A stretch of DNA of 64,000 nt from an uncultured Desulfobacter sp. (lineage in GTDB: Bacteria > Desulfobacterota > Desulfobacteria > Desulfobacterales > Desulfobacteraceae), in NCBI RefSeq assembly GCF_963664415.1, contig NZ_OY761445.1:2692501-2756500 (forward strand). Reading direction: 5' to 3'. Made by a program: the position numbers and the translations under genes. The notes beneath the pieces are model-generated. The model made no database searches and was not told the origin of the DNA. It saw only the letters and a program-made list of their open reading frames with translations. Below are positions 34,746-42,886 of this stretch, piece by piece (within the stretch, counting starts at the first letter, position 1; each line of letters starts with the position of its first letter).

Positions 34746-36620
34746 TTGAACAGGCATAATAAAAGTACACAAAACAATTTTAAAGCTTGCATCATTTTTT
34801 CACTGGCATTTGTGCTGATATATTTATGCGTTGCCTCATTTTGTCCGGCCTCTCCGACCCGGGGAGTTAAGCGTGTGGTTAAAGATGGTAGCCAGGTATT
34901 GCTGTACAAGGAAAGCTACGCCCTGGTCATCGGGGTGAGCCGGTACTCCCGGGGCTGGTCCGACCTGCCCGGGGTGAAAAAGGATATCCAGGATGTGAAA
35001 GCCGTTCTGGAGCAACACGGATTTGACGTCACCACGCTGCCGGACCCGGATCTGGAAGAACTTGAACATGGCATTACCAATTTTATCACGAGCCGGGGCA
35101 TGGGTAAGGATAACCGCCTGCTGATCTATTTTGCCGGCCACGGCCATACCTTGGCCCCCAAATACGGCGGGGCAAAACTGGGCTATCTGGTTCCGCGAGG
35201 CGCCCCCAACCCCTATGAGGATTTAAGCGGATTCAAGTCAAAGGCATTGTCATTCAAGCGCATAGAGGAGTATGCCTTGGGTATTGATGCAAAACATGCC
35301 GTGTTTATATTTGATGCCTGTTTTTCCGGTTCCCTGTTGTCCATGGTCCGGGCCGTGCCCGAGGAGATCGGCAACAAGACGGCCAGACCGGTGCGCCAAT
35401 TCTTTACCTCGGGCAATGAGAAAGAGAAAGTGCCGGATAAAAGCATTTTCAAGGCCCAGTTTGTGGCGGCCCTGAACGGTGAAGGGGATCTGAACCGGGA
35501 CGGATATGTCACCGGCACGGAACTGGGCAGTTTCCTGCAGAAAAATGTGGCGGTCTATTCCCGGGAGACCCAGCACCCCCAGTACGGCACCATCCGCGAC
35601 CCTTACCTCGACAAAGGAGATTTTGTTTTTATACTGCCTAAAAAAAACGCTTCCGGCCAGGTTTTAGAAAGTGGCAGCAACAAGCCTTCCGCTCTGGTTT
35701 GGACCGCAGGGGGGCCTGATCCGGAATATGAACTCTGGCAGCAAGTTAAAAAAAGTACCGGCCCTAAAGATTTCAATTTTTTCCTGTCTGAATATCCAAA
35801 AGGAAAGTATGCGTCTACAGCCCGGTATATGATCTGGAAACTGACCCAAAAAAACGGACAATCACAAGGAACGTCCGGAATCAGTTCAAGCAATAATAAC
35901 AAGCCGATAAGACCAATATCTCCCTCCCCCGGCGATACATGGACTGACCCGGTCACGGGTATGGTGTTTGTCTGGGTAGCGGAAGGGTGCTTTAAGATGG
36001 GGAGCAATTCAGGGAAGTATGATGTAACACCAGTCCACCGGGTCTGCCTGGACGGTTTCTGGATGGGGAAAACAGAAGTCACTCAGGGTCAGTGGGAAAA
36101 GATCAAGGGAAATAACCCTTCATATTTTAGGTCCGGGAACAACTACCCTGTGGAACAGGTATCCTGGCATGATGCAAAAAAATTTGCATCGAAGCTGAGT
36201 GCCAAATCAGGACAGGAAGTTACACTGCCTTCGGAAGCCCAGTGGGAGTATGCGGCCAGGAGCGGGGGAAAAGATGAAGAATATGCAGGAGGTGATCATC
36301 TGGATCAGCGGGCATGGTACTTTCACAACAGCGAATATAAAACTCATACGGTCGGCACTAAATCACCAAACGAACTTGGTCTTTATGACATGTCCGGCAA
36401 TGTATGGGAGTGGTGTGAAGATGTCTACGATAAGAATGCCTATTCAAAACATGCCCCAAAAAATCCACTTGTTTCATCTGGTGGTTCGTCCCGGGTGATC
36501 CGGGGCGGTAGCTACCGCAACGACCCGAAGGGTGTGTGGGTTACTTACCGTTACGGGGATATTCCTGACAATGTGGACGGCGACATAGGGTTCCGTGTCT
36601 GCGTTCCCCGGGTCCGGTAA
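34746..36620 (+). CDS. exported caspase-FGE protein 5
   Basis: 624 residues starting at TTG: the upstream 15 bases and first codons align with the ATG start of the gene at 30586, so the start codon has changed. A signal peptide ends near CPA. C14 catalytic His132 is in YFAGHG and Cys192 in FDACFSGS, and the EF-hand-like loop DLNRDGYVTGTE is conserved. A Ser/Asn linker is followed by an FGE-sulfatase/SUMF1 domain (about 390-624: CFKMGSNSG, LPSEAQWEYAARSG, LGLYDMSGNVWEWCEDVYD, RVIRGGSY). The final 40 residues differ strongly from caspase 3 at codon positions 1 and 2. Confidence 0.92.
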   Translation: MNRHNKSTQNNFKACIIFSLAFVLIYLCVASFCPASPTRGVKRVVKDGSQVLLYKESYALVIGVSRYSRGWSDLPGVKKDIQDVKAVLEQHGFDVTTLPDPDLEELEHGITNFITSRGMGKDNRLLIYFAGHGHTLAPKYGGAKLGYLVPRGAPNPYEDLSGFKSKALSFKRIEEYALGIDAKHAVFIFDACFSGSLLSMVRAVPEEIGNKTARPVRQFFTSGNEKEKVPDKSIFKAQFVAALNGEGDLNRDGYVTGTELGSFLQKNVAVYSRETQHPQYGTIRDPYLDKGDFVFILPKKNASGQVLESGSNKPSALVWTAGGPDPEYELWQQVKKSTGPKDFNFFLSEYPKGKYASTARYMIWKLTQKNGQSQGTSGISSSNNNKPIRPISPSPGDTWTDPVTGMVFVWVAEGCFKMGSNSGKYDVTPVHRVCLDGFWMGKTEVTQGQWEKIKGNNPSYFRSGNNYPVEQVSWHDAKKFASKLSAKSGQEVTLPSEAQWEYAARSGGKDEEYAGGDHLDQRAWYFHNSEYKTHTVGTKSPNELGLYDMSGNVWEWCEDVYDKNAYSKHAPKNPLVSSGGSSRVIRGGSYRNDPKGVWVTYRYGDIPDNVDGDIGFRVCVPRVR

Positions 36621-36757
36621 GCCGGTCTACCGGAAACAGAACCGCCCAGAGCAGCACAGGTCATCCGGAACGGATGACCGCCACGAAATATTTTGAGGAT
36701 TGAAAAAAATCCCATCATAAAAAAAATCAACCAGGGAAATGAATGATTTTCATCACC

Positions 36758-36764
36758 TGTCCGT
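36758..36764 (+). promoter_or_regulatory. TGTCCGTWW motif copy 8
   Basis: TGTCCGTAT, 148 bases upstream of the TPR-caspase start. It lies in the same extended context as copy 5, including GGATA about 16 bases downstream and GAATGAC further on. Confidence 0.5.
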
Positions 36765-36905
36765 ATCAATTATGTAAGGATATAAACCAGAATGACTGAA
36801 CAGGCTGAATATCGACCTGAACGATAAACACAAAAAATTGACCTTACTTGAAAAAGTAGGTTTTTCAAATTGATTTCAGAATTAGATACCTTGAAAGGAG
36901 AGTAT

Positions 36906-39900
36906 ATGCATCAAAGAGTGAATACAAAAACAATAAGATTCCATTTTTTATCATTTCTTCTTTCCGGGCTGATCATGTTGTCTTTAGCAAGTTGTGTTCA
37001 GGCCACAAATTCCGGGGAATCAATCTACCCCAGTCAGACAACCACCTCAAGAGGGGTTATCCGGAATAAAAAAATCAAACAAGACAACCCTCAGTCACAG
37101 CCTGATAAATCAGACCCTTGTATCAATTCAGCGGATGCTTCTTTGCCCCGCCATGAAGCCTTAAGACAAATCGGAAGATGCTACTATAATCAAGATCAAT
37201 ATGGTCCTGCTGAACAATACCTGCAACTGGCTATTTCCGAAAAACCCCAATATGCAGCGGCATGGAACAACATCGGATGGCTTTATGGTAAAATATCCCG
37301 TTATTCAAAGATGAAGGATGCATTTGAGAAGGCCATTGCATATGGAGACGATCCTTATGGGCAGGATTACATCGGACTTGGGGAAGCTTATTATCACCTA
37401 AAGGAATATCCGGAAGCCAAACAAAAATTCCAGAAGGCCCTTACTTTAAAGGACAATGACGAATCTCATGCTGATGCAAAAAGGTGGCTTGGATTTACAG
37501 CATACAAGCTGGGACAAAAACAAACTGCTGAAAACTATTTCCGGGAATATATTACCATAGACCCAAAACGCCACGTTGCTTTGAGAAATATCGGCAGGTT
37601 TTATTGGGAAGAAGACGATTACGAACCTGCTGAACATTATTTGCAACTGGCCATTTCCGAAAAACCCCAATATGCACGGGCATGGAACAATATTGGATGG
37701 GTGTATGATGAAACATCCCGCTACGCAAAAATGAAGGATGCCTTTAAAAAAGCCATTTCTTATAGTGAAAATCCAGACGGCTGGGATTACATTGGGCTTG
37801 GGCGAGCTTATTATAACCTGCAGGAATATACAGAGGCCAGACAAAACTTTCAGAAAGTCCTGACCTTAAAAGTAGTAGAAAATTCTCATGCGGTTGCAAA
37901 AAAGATGCTTGGATTCACCGCGTACAAACTCGAAGAAAAAAAGACAGCTGAGAAATATTTTCAGGAGTATATCACCATCGCTCCCGAACGTCATGTTGCT
38001 TTAAGAAATATCGGCAGGTTTTATTGGGAAGAAGACGATTACGAACCTGCTGAACATTATTTGCAACTGGCCATTTCCGAAAAACCCCAATATGCACGGG
38101 CATGGAACAATATAGGGTGGGTTTATGGTGAAATCTCCCGTTATTCAAAAATGAAGGATGCCTTTGAGAAGGCCGTTGCATATCAAGATCATCCTGGTGG
38201 GCAGGATTACATTGGGCTTGGGGAAGCCTATTATAACATGCAGGAATATACGGAAGCCAAACAAAGATTCCAAAAAGCCCTGACCTTAAAAGTAGAAGAG
38301 AATTCTCATGCTGATGCAAAAAGGTGGCTTGGATTTACAGCATACAAACTGGGAAAAGAACAAACTGCTGAGAAATATTTTCAGGAGTATATTGCCATAG
38401 CCCCAAAACGCCACGTTGCTTTGAAAAGGGTTGGTAGATTTTACTATCAGTATGGGAAATATGACCAGGCAAAACAGTACCTGAAAAAAGCGGTTACAAA
38501 AAAATCGGATTATGGCTTGGGGTGGAATAATTTGGGATGGCTTTATTGGAAACAGGAAAAATACGCTAGGATGAAGGAAATGTTCCAAAAAGCAGTAGAT
38601 TCCACCCACCATCATGACAATATTTACAATTACGTCGGTCTAGGTGCCGCATGGTACTACCTTGGGAATCTTGTAAAGGCCGAAGCTTACTTTGATAAAG
38701 CATCCCCTCTTGTAAAAAATGATTCCAATATTAATGAACTAAACAGCTATCGTATTCTGTTGTCCTTAAAACAAAAGGATTACCTGCAAGTTGAACGGTT
38801 GTGGCAGGAACGGCCATCTTTACAGATTCACATGAGATTAAAAAATAACGAAGGCCTGGTTACTTTTGTTGAAAAAGGCCACCTTGGTCATCTTGCCGGT
38901 ATCAGAGAAGGAGACAAGATCATCACAATAAACAATAAGGCACTGACAGACAGTGGTTCCAAAAAATGGATAGAAAAAAGTTTGACCTATGGAGACGCAA
39001 TTAATATCGTGCTTCGTCGTGACGGGGAAAAAATCACCCGCAAAGTCATACTGGACTACCAACATTACTCTCCCTCGATAACCGGTAAGACCAATATCAT
39101 CGCTGACAATGATCCGCCTGTCATCATCGTAAATAAAATCAACCCTGTAACCAGCCTAAAAAGGCTCTCCCTTAAAGGAAGTGTTCGTGATAACAAAGGC
39201 GTTTATCAGGTTCTGATCAATGGGGTGGATACAGATCTGGATGAGGATGGGAATTTCACACATGGGGTTAAACTGGCATACGGTCAGAATATGATTCGAG
39301 TTTCAGCGTCGGATATCAACGGCAATTCCGCTGAAAAAACTTTAAGTATTACACGGAAAAGTCAAAACAAGCAAAGGCCGGCAAAACAGGAATTTACCCA
39401 GGAAGATGACAGCAATGAACTGGTAAAGGGCAAATACTATGCTCTTTTAATCGGAATACAGGACTATTTATACGAATCTGTTGTAGATCTTGATTTTCCC
39501 GTATCAGATATCATCAGGTTCAGAGAGGTATTGAAAAGCAATTACACCTTTTCCGATGAAGATATTATTATTCTGAAAAATCCCAATAGAAAAAAAATTC
39601 TTCAAACCTTGGATCACCTGACGAATCAATTGACCCCTAAGGATAACCTGCTGATTGTTTATGCCGGCCATGGGTACTGGGATAAAAAGCTGGAAATGGG
39701 CTATTGGATTCCGAGTGATGGCTGCCGTGATGACAAATCCGGATGGGTGGCAAATTCTACAGTAAAAAACTACCTGAAAGCTATTGATGGTCAACACCTG
39801 CTCCTTGTTTCGGACTCTTGTTTCAGCGGGAGTTTTTTCAAAATGCGAAAGGCATTCAAAGGCCCTTTGCCATCCGTAAAAAAAATGTACAACCTGCCAA

Positions 39901-40136
39901 GTAGAAAAGTTATCAGCAGCGGGGCCATGGAGATGGTACCGGATCATTCTGTTTTTATGGAGTATTTGGTAAAACGGCTTGAAAAAAACAAAGACAGATA
40001 TATGGATGCCATGCAGCTGTTTGCCTCAATGAGGGATGCTGTAATCAACAACAGTCCCATCAATCAAACCCCGTTGTATGGGACCATCCAACAGGTCGGT
40101 GACGAGGGAGGAGATTTTATTTTTGTTCATAAATAA
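36906..40136 (+). CDS. TPR-PDZ-caspase lipoprotein 6
   Basis: 1076 residues from ATG 36906 (AAAGGAG just upstream). The lipobox is LASC (Cys at about 29). Residues about 80-640 are TPR-type repeats in four 140-residue units. A PDZ domain follows (about 655-725: GLVTFVEKGHLGHLAGIREGDKI), then a Big/cadherin-like beta domain (about 735-825). The C14 domain has His922 in YAGHG and Cys972 in SDSCFSGS. The combination suggests a scaffold that captures protein ends and delivers them to the protease on the membrane surface. A strong terminator follows. Confidence 0.93.
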   Translation: MHQRVNTKTIRFHFLSFLLSGLIMLSLASCVQATNSGESIYPSQTTTSRGVIRNKKIKQDNPQSQPDKSDPCINSADASLPRHEALRQIGRCYYNQDQYGPAEQYLQLAISEKPQYAAAWNNIGWLYGKISRYSKMKDAFEKAIAYGDDPYGQDYIGLGEAYYHLKEYPEAKQKFQKALTLKDNDESHADAKRWLGFTAYKLGQKQTAENYFREYITIDPKRHVALRNIGRFYWEEDDYEPAEHYLQLAISEKPQYARAWNNIGWVYDETSRYAKMKDAFKKAISYSENPDGWDYIGLGRAYYNLQEYTEARQNFQKVLTLKVVENSHAVAKKMLGFTAYKLEEKKTAEKYFQEYITIAPERHVALRNIGRFYWEEDDYEPAEHYLQLAISEKPQYARAWNNIGWVYGEISRYSKMKDAFEKAVAYQDHPGGQDYIGLGEAYYNMQEYTEAKQRFQKALTLKVEENSHADAKRWLGFTAYKLGKEQTAEKYFQEYIAIAPKRHVALKRVGRFYYQYGKYDQAKQYLKKAVTKKSDYGLGWNNLGWLYWKQEKYARMKEMFQKAVDSTHHHDNIYNYVGLGAAWYYLGNLVKAEAYFDKASPLVKNDSNINELNSYRILLSLKQKDYLQVERLWQERPSLQIHMRLKNNEGLVTFVEKGHLGHLAGIREGDKIITINNKALTDSGSKKWIEKSLTYGDAINIVLRRDGEKITRKVILDYQHYSPSITGKTNIIADNDPPVIIVNKINPVTSLKRLSLKGSVRDNKGVYQVLINGVDTDLDEDGNFTHGVKLAYGQNMIRVSASDINGNSAEKTLSITRKSQNKQRPAKQEFTQEDDSNELVKGKYYALLIGIQDYLYESVVDLDFPVSDIIRFREVLKSNYTFSDEDIIILKNPNRKKILQTLDHLTNQLTPKDNLLIVYAGHGYWDKKLEMGYWIPSDGCRDDKSGWVANSTVKNYLKAIDGQHLLLVSDSCFSGSFFKMRKAFKGPLPSVKKMYNLPSRKVISSGAMEMVPDHSVFMEYLVKRLEKNKDRYMDAMQLFASMRDAVINNSPINQTPLYGTIQQVGDEGGDFIFVHK
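37159..38838 (+). repeat. 420-bp tandem repeats inside the TPR-caspase
   Basis: Four consecutive 420-base units (140 residues each) begin near 37159, 37579, 37999 and 38419. Units two and three share a block of over 100 bases that is essentially identical (from GAAATATCGGCAGG to CGGGCATGGAACAATAT). Unit four is the most diverged. This indicates recent duplication or gene conversion. Confidence 0.85.
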
Positions 40137-40248
40137 AGACATATAAATCTCATTACGGGATATCTATCATCATATCGGACAAGATATTTTGTTCAATTTT
40201 AATATTTGGAAGGCAGGTTGAGGTAAAAGACAACCATTTCCAAACTAT

Positions 40249-40297
40249 AAAAAGCGTACATTCAGGCAAAGGATCGGCGGAATGTACGCTTTTTTTC
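40249..40297. terminator. bidirectional rho-independent terminator
   Basis: AAAAAGCGTACATTC pairs with GAATGTACGCTTTTT around a 16-base loop, between the convergent TPR-caspase and aldolase genes. A-run and T-run on the two sides make it work in both directions. Confidence 0.88.
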
Positions 40298-40308
40298 GCG
40301 TCATTGAT

Positions 40309-41109
40309 TTAATGTGACTCATGGGCAAGCAATTCCGCCGCCTCTTTCACATTCATCCCTTCATGTATCAAGCCGTAAACCGCTGACAATAATGCGGTGG
40401 GGTGCGGGCTTTGCCATACGTTTCTTCCCATGACAATGCCTTTGGCACCGCCCTGAAGCGCACCATATATCATATTGAGCGTGTCAAGATCCGTTTCACA
40501 TTTGGGGCCGCCGGCAATCATCACCGGCACCGGGCATCCGGCCACGACCTTATCAAAATCGGTTTCCGTATAATAGGTCTTGATGATATCCGCTCCGTGC
40601 TCGGCGCCCACTCTTGCACCAAGCGCAATAAACTTGGGATCCTTTTTCTTATCTTCATTCACTTTTCCCAGGCCAATAACCCCTAAAAGCGGCATGTCCC
40701 ATTTTCGGCATTCTGTTGCCATTCGGGCCATACCAATCAGGGTTTCATGCTCATTTACCGAGCCGACAAAGGCTGAGGTTGCCATGGCATCCACGCCAAG
40801 CCGCAAGGCCTCTTCGGCATCTGCGGTTTGACCTTCCCGGGTCAATTCCGGTCCGGCAATGGTGGCACCGCCGCTGGCACGCAGGATAACCCCCGGATCG
40901 CCTGCCGGGTCAAACGCATAGGTATATATACCTTTGGTCATCAACCAGCAATCAACTTTGTCCGTGGCGTCCAGTGTTCGAATCGTATCGGCAATATCCA
41001 CAATGCCGGTCATGGCACCAAGTGCCATGCCGTGATCAACCGCAAGGACCAAAGAACGTCCCGTTTTTTTATTCAGAATTTTTCTTAGCCGTCTCTCTTT
41101 TCCATCCAT
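40309..41109 (-). CDS. class I aldolase (DhnA/ADH synthase-like)
   Basis: 266 residues, a TIM-barrel class I aldolase of the DeoC/LacD/FbaB group. Visible features: LVLAVDHGMALG near the N-terminus, the likely Schiff-base Lys in ADIIKTYYTETD (about 177), and phosphate-binding GGPKCE and GGAKGIVMGRNVWQ. It resembles 2-amino-3,7-dideoxy-D-threo-hept-6-ulosonate synthase of archaeal shikimate entry and the GriI-type aldolases. It is last in a four-gene operon with a zinc dehydrogenase, a TrpF-like isomerase and a beta-RFAP synthase-like protein. The exact substrate is unknown. An AAAGGGG site precedes the start. Confidence 0.85.
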   Translation of the reverse strand: MDGKERRLRKILNKKTGRSLVLAVDHGMALGAMTGIVDIADTIRTLDATDKVDCWLMTKGIYTYAFDPAGDPGVILRASGGATIAGPELTREGQTADAEEALRLGVDAMATSAFVGSVNEHETLIGMARMATECRKWDMPLLGVIGLGKVNEDKKKDPKFIALGARVGAEHGADIIKTYYTETDFDKVVAGCPVPVMIAGGPKCETDLDTLNMIYGALQGGAKGIVMGRNVWQSPHPTALLSAVYGLIHEGMNVKEAAELLAHESH

Positions 41110-41139
41110 AATTGACGTCCCCTTTCATAAATTAAAATT

Positions 41140-42171
41140 CTAAAATTCGACAATCCCACGAATCATTTGCTGGTTTTTGGCGCGTTCTACGGCTTCTAAA
41201 AACGTATCAAGTGTAAACCGGTCAGTGACGAGGTCATCAACGGTGATTTCATTGTTTATAATAAGCCCAAGGCACTTTTCGAAATCTTTGGGTGATGCCG
41301 CAAAGGTTCCGGTTAAATTTATTTCGCAGTAGTGAAGCCATCTTGGATCCACCGAAATTGTGTGGCCGGCCGGTGGCCCACCAAAAATATTAAATGTACC
41401 GCCTTTTCCGGTCAACTGCAAATTTTCCTCAATCACAGATGGTATGCCTAAAGATGCAATAACAGCCTGTGCGCCTTTGTTGTCGGTCAGCTTCATGATC
41501 TCTTCAATGTGATTTGTCTGGGTTGGATTGATACAATGGTCCGCACCCATCTCTTTGGCAATCGCCAACCGATCTTCCAGCAAATCAACGACAATCACAA
41601 CGGCACCCATCCACTTTGCCAGCTTCAGGTGCATAAGCCCCATGGGACCGGCCCCCAAAACCACAACAACCTGGTCCGCTCCAACCTTACAGGTGGTCAG
41701 GGACGCCATGGCGCAGGACAAGGGTTCTGATAAAACCGCTTTGTCAAAGGGCACGTCATTGGGAATCTTTATGACCCCGCCAATATTCACAATCTCTTTG
41801 GGAAGACGCACATACTCGGCAAACCCACCTTCAATACCGTGTGCCAAACCAAATTCGTGCTCACATAAATTATGCCTGTCCCGGCGGCAGTAATAACACT
41901 CTCCGCAAACGGCAATTGGATAAACCGCCACCCGATCGCCCTTTTGAAACGCCGTAACACCCTCCCCTAGTTCAAAAACCTCCCCCACCACCTCATGCCC
42001 CAAAATGGTGGGCAAATCTTTAGGAAGTCCTTGACCCAGCAAGGTTTTAATGTCGGTGGCGCAAATGCCTGATACTTTTGTTTTTACAATCATTTCTCCG
42101 GCATTTGCCGTTGGTGTCGGATATTCTTCAATTCGAATATCATTTTTTCCATGGACTACTGCTGCTTTCAC
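41140..42171 (-). CDS. zinc-dependent medium-chain dehydrogenase
   Basis: 343 residues starting with GTG (AGGAG upstream). Catalytic zinc ligands are in CATD (Cys37 region) and GHEVVGE (His60 region). Structural zinc Cys residues are in CGECYYCRRDRHNLCEH. The Rossmann motif is GAGPMGLMHLKLAKWMGA, followed by an acidic residue at the end of strand 2 (VDLLED), which suggests NAD. It is of the sorbitol/threonine dehydrogenase type. In this operon it may oxidise or reduce a product of the aldolase; that is inference. Confidence 0.88.
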   Translation of the reverse strand: MKAAVVHGKNDIRIEEYPTPTANAGEMIVKTKVSGICATDIKTLLGQGLPKDLPTILGHEVVGEVFELGEGVTAFQKGDRVAVYPIAVCGECYYCRRDRHNLCEHEFGLAHGIEGGFAEYVRLPKEIVNIGGVIKIPNDVPFDKAVLSEPLSCAMASLTTCKVGADQVVVVLGAGPMGLMHLKLAKWMGAVVIVVDLLEDRLAIAKEMGADHCINPTQTNHIEEIMKLTDNKGAQAVIASLGIPSVIEENLQLTGKGGTFNIFGGPPAGHTISVDPRWLHYCEINLTGTFAASPKDFEKCLGLIINNEITVDDLVTDRFTLDTFLEAVERAKNQQMIRGIVEF

Positions 42172-42191
42172 GAATGAATTCTCCTAATTTT

Positions 42192-42881
42192 CTATTGCTT
42201 ACCGCCAATGTTTGCCATCAATGCCGTTAGCTTTGCCGCATCTTTCTTTCCACGGGTCGCTTCCACGCCGGAGCATAAATCAATACCGTAGGGGTTAATC
42301 TTGTCAATGGCCTCTGCCACATTATCCGGATTGATTCCGCCGGCCAGCCAAATGGGCACCGGACCCTGAATCGAATCCATCAGTTCCTTAACGATGTCCC
42401 AATCCGAAGTAATTCCTGTCCCGCCGAATTTCATCTCTCCCTTAGACAAGGCGGCTGTATCAAAAAGCAGGGCGTCAACACCGGCCATCACTGAAGTTTC
42501 AACCGTTTGTTGAAAATTTTCTACATCCACCGCTTCACCGGCTTGGGGCAAATGAATCGATTGCCAGACCTCCACCTCCGGATATGTCTTCTTCAAATAT
42601 GTAACAAAAGAGGGTTCCGCTAAACTTAAAAATTGCACGGCAAATGGGTTCAGTTGTTGAATAAGCGTTTCAACACGCGTTGATGCCATATTGTAAACCA
42701 AAGCAACCGGCGGCAGGGGTGGAGACGAAAAAAGAGACTTGGCCGTTTCAATAGTCAAAGATCTCGGGGAAAAATCAACCTCCACCACCACGCCGAAAAA
42801 ATCAGCCCCGGCATCGGCAGTCATTTGGGCATCTTCCACATTGGTGGTGCCACAAATTTTGACTTTGTAACCACTTGTCAT
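42192..42881 (-). CDS. TrpF-like phosphoribosylanthranilate isomerase paralogue
   Basis: 229 residues. The TrpF start motif KICGTTNVEDAQ has the general-base Cys. The phosphate-binding motifs WLAGGINPDNV and GIDLCSGVEATRGKKDAAKL are present, and the general-acid Asp is plausible in LLFDTAA. No other trp gene is nearby, and the gene is flanked by a beta-RFAP synthase-like gene 5 bases upstream and a dehydrogenase downstream. It may act on another phosphoribosyl-arylamine rather than in tryptophan synthesis. Confidence 0.82.
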   Translation of the reverse strand: MTSGYKVKICGTTNVEDAQMTADAGADFFGVVVEVDFSPRSLTIETAKSLFSSPPLPPVALVYNMASTRVETLIQQLNPFAVQFLSLAEPSFVTYLKKTYPEVEVWQSIHLPQAGEAVDVENFQQTVETSVMAGVDALLFDTAALSKGEMKFGGTGITSDWDIVKELMDSIQGPVPIWLAGGINPDNVAEAIDKINPYGIDLCSGVEATRGKKDAAKLTALMANIGGKQ

Positions 42882-42886
42882 AAGAC

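Noticed and set aside
12955..40136. Reading the array as a CRISPR-Cas type III-E (Craspase) or gasdermin defence locus
   Set aside because: No CRISPR repeats, no Cas genes and no gasdermin-like protein; all caspases are exported, unlike cytoplasmic defence proteases.
40175..40181. TGTCCGA on the minus strand after the TPR-caspase
   Set aside because: One mismatch from the motif and pointing into the 3' end of a gene, so no target gene.
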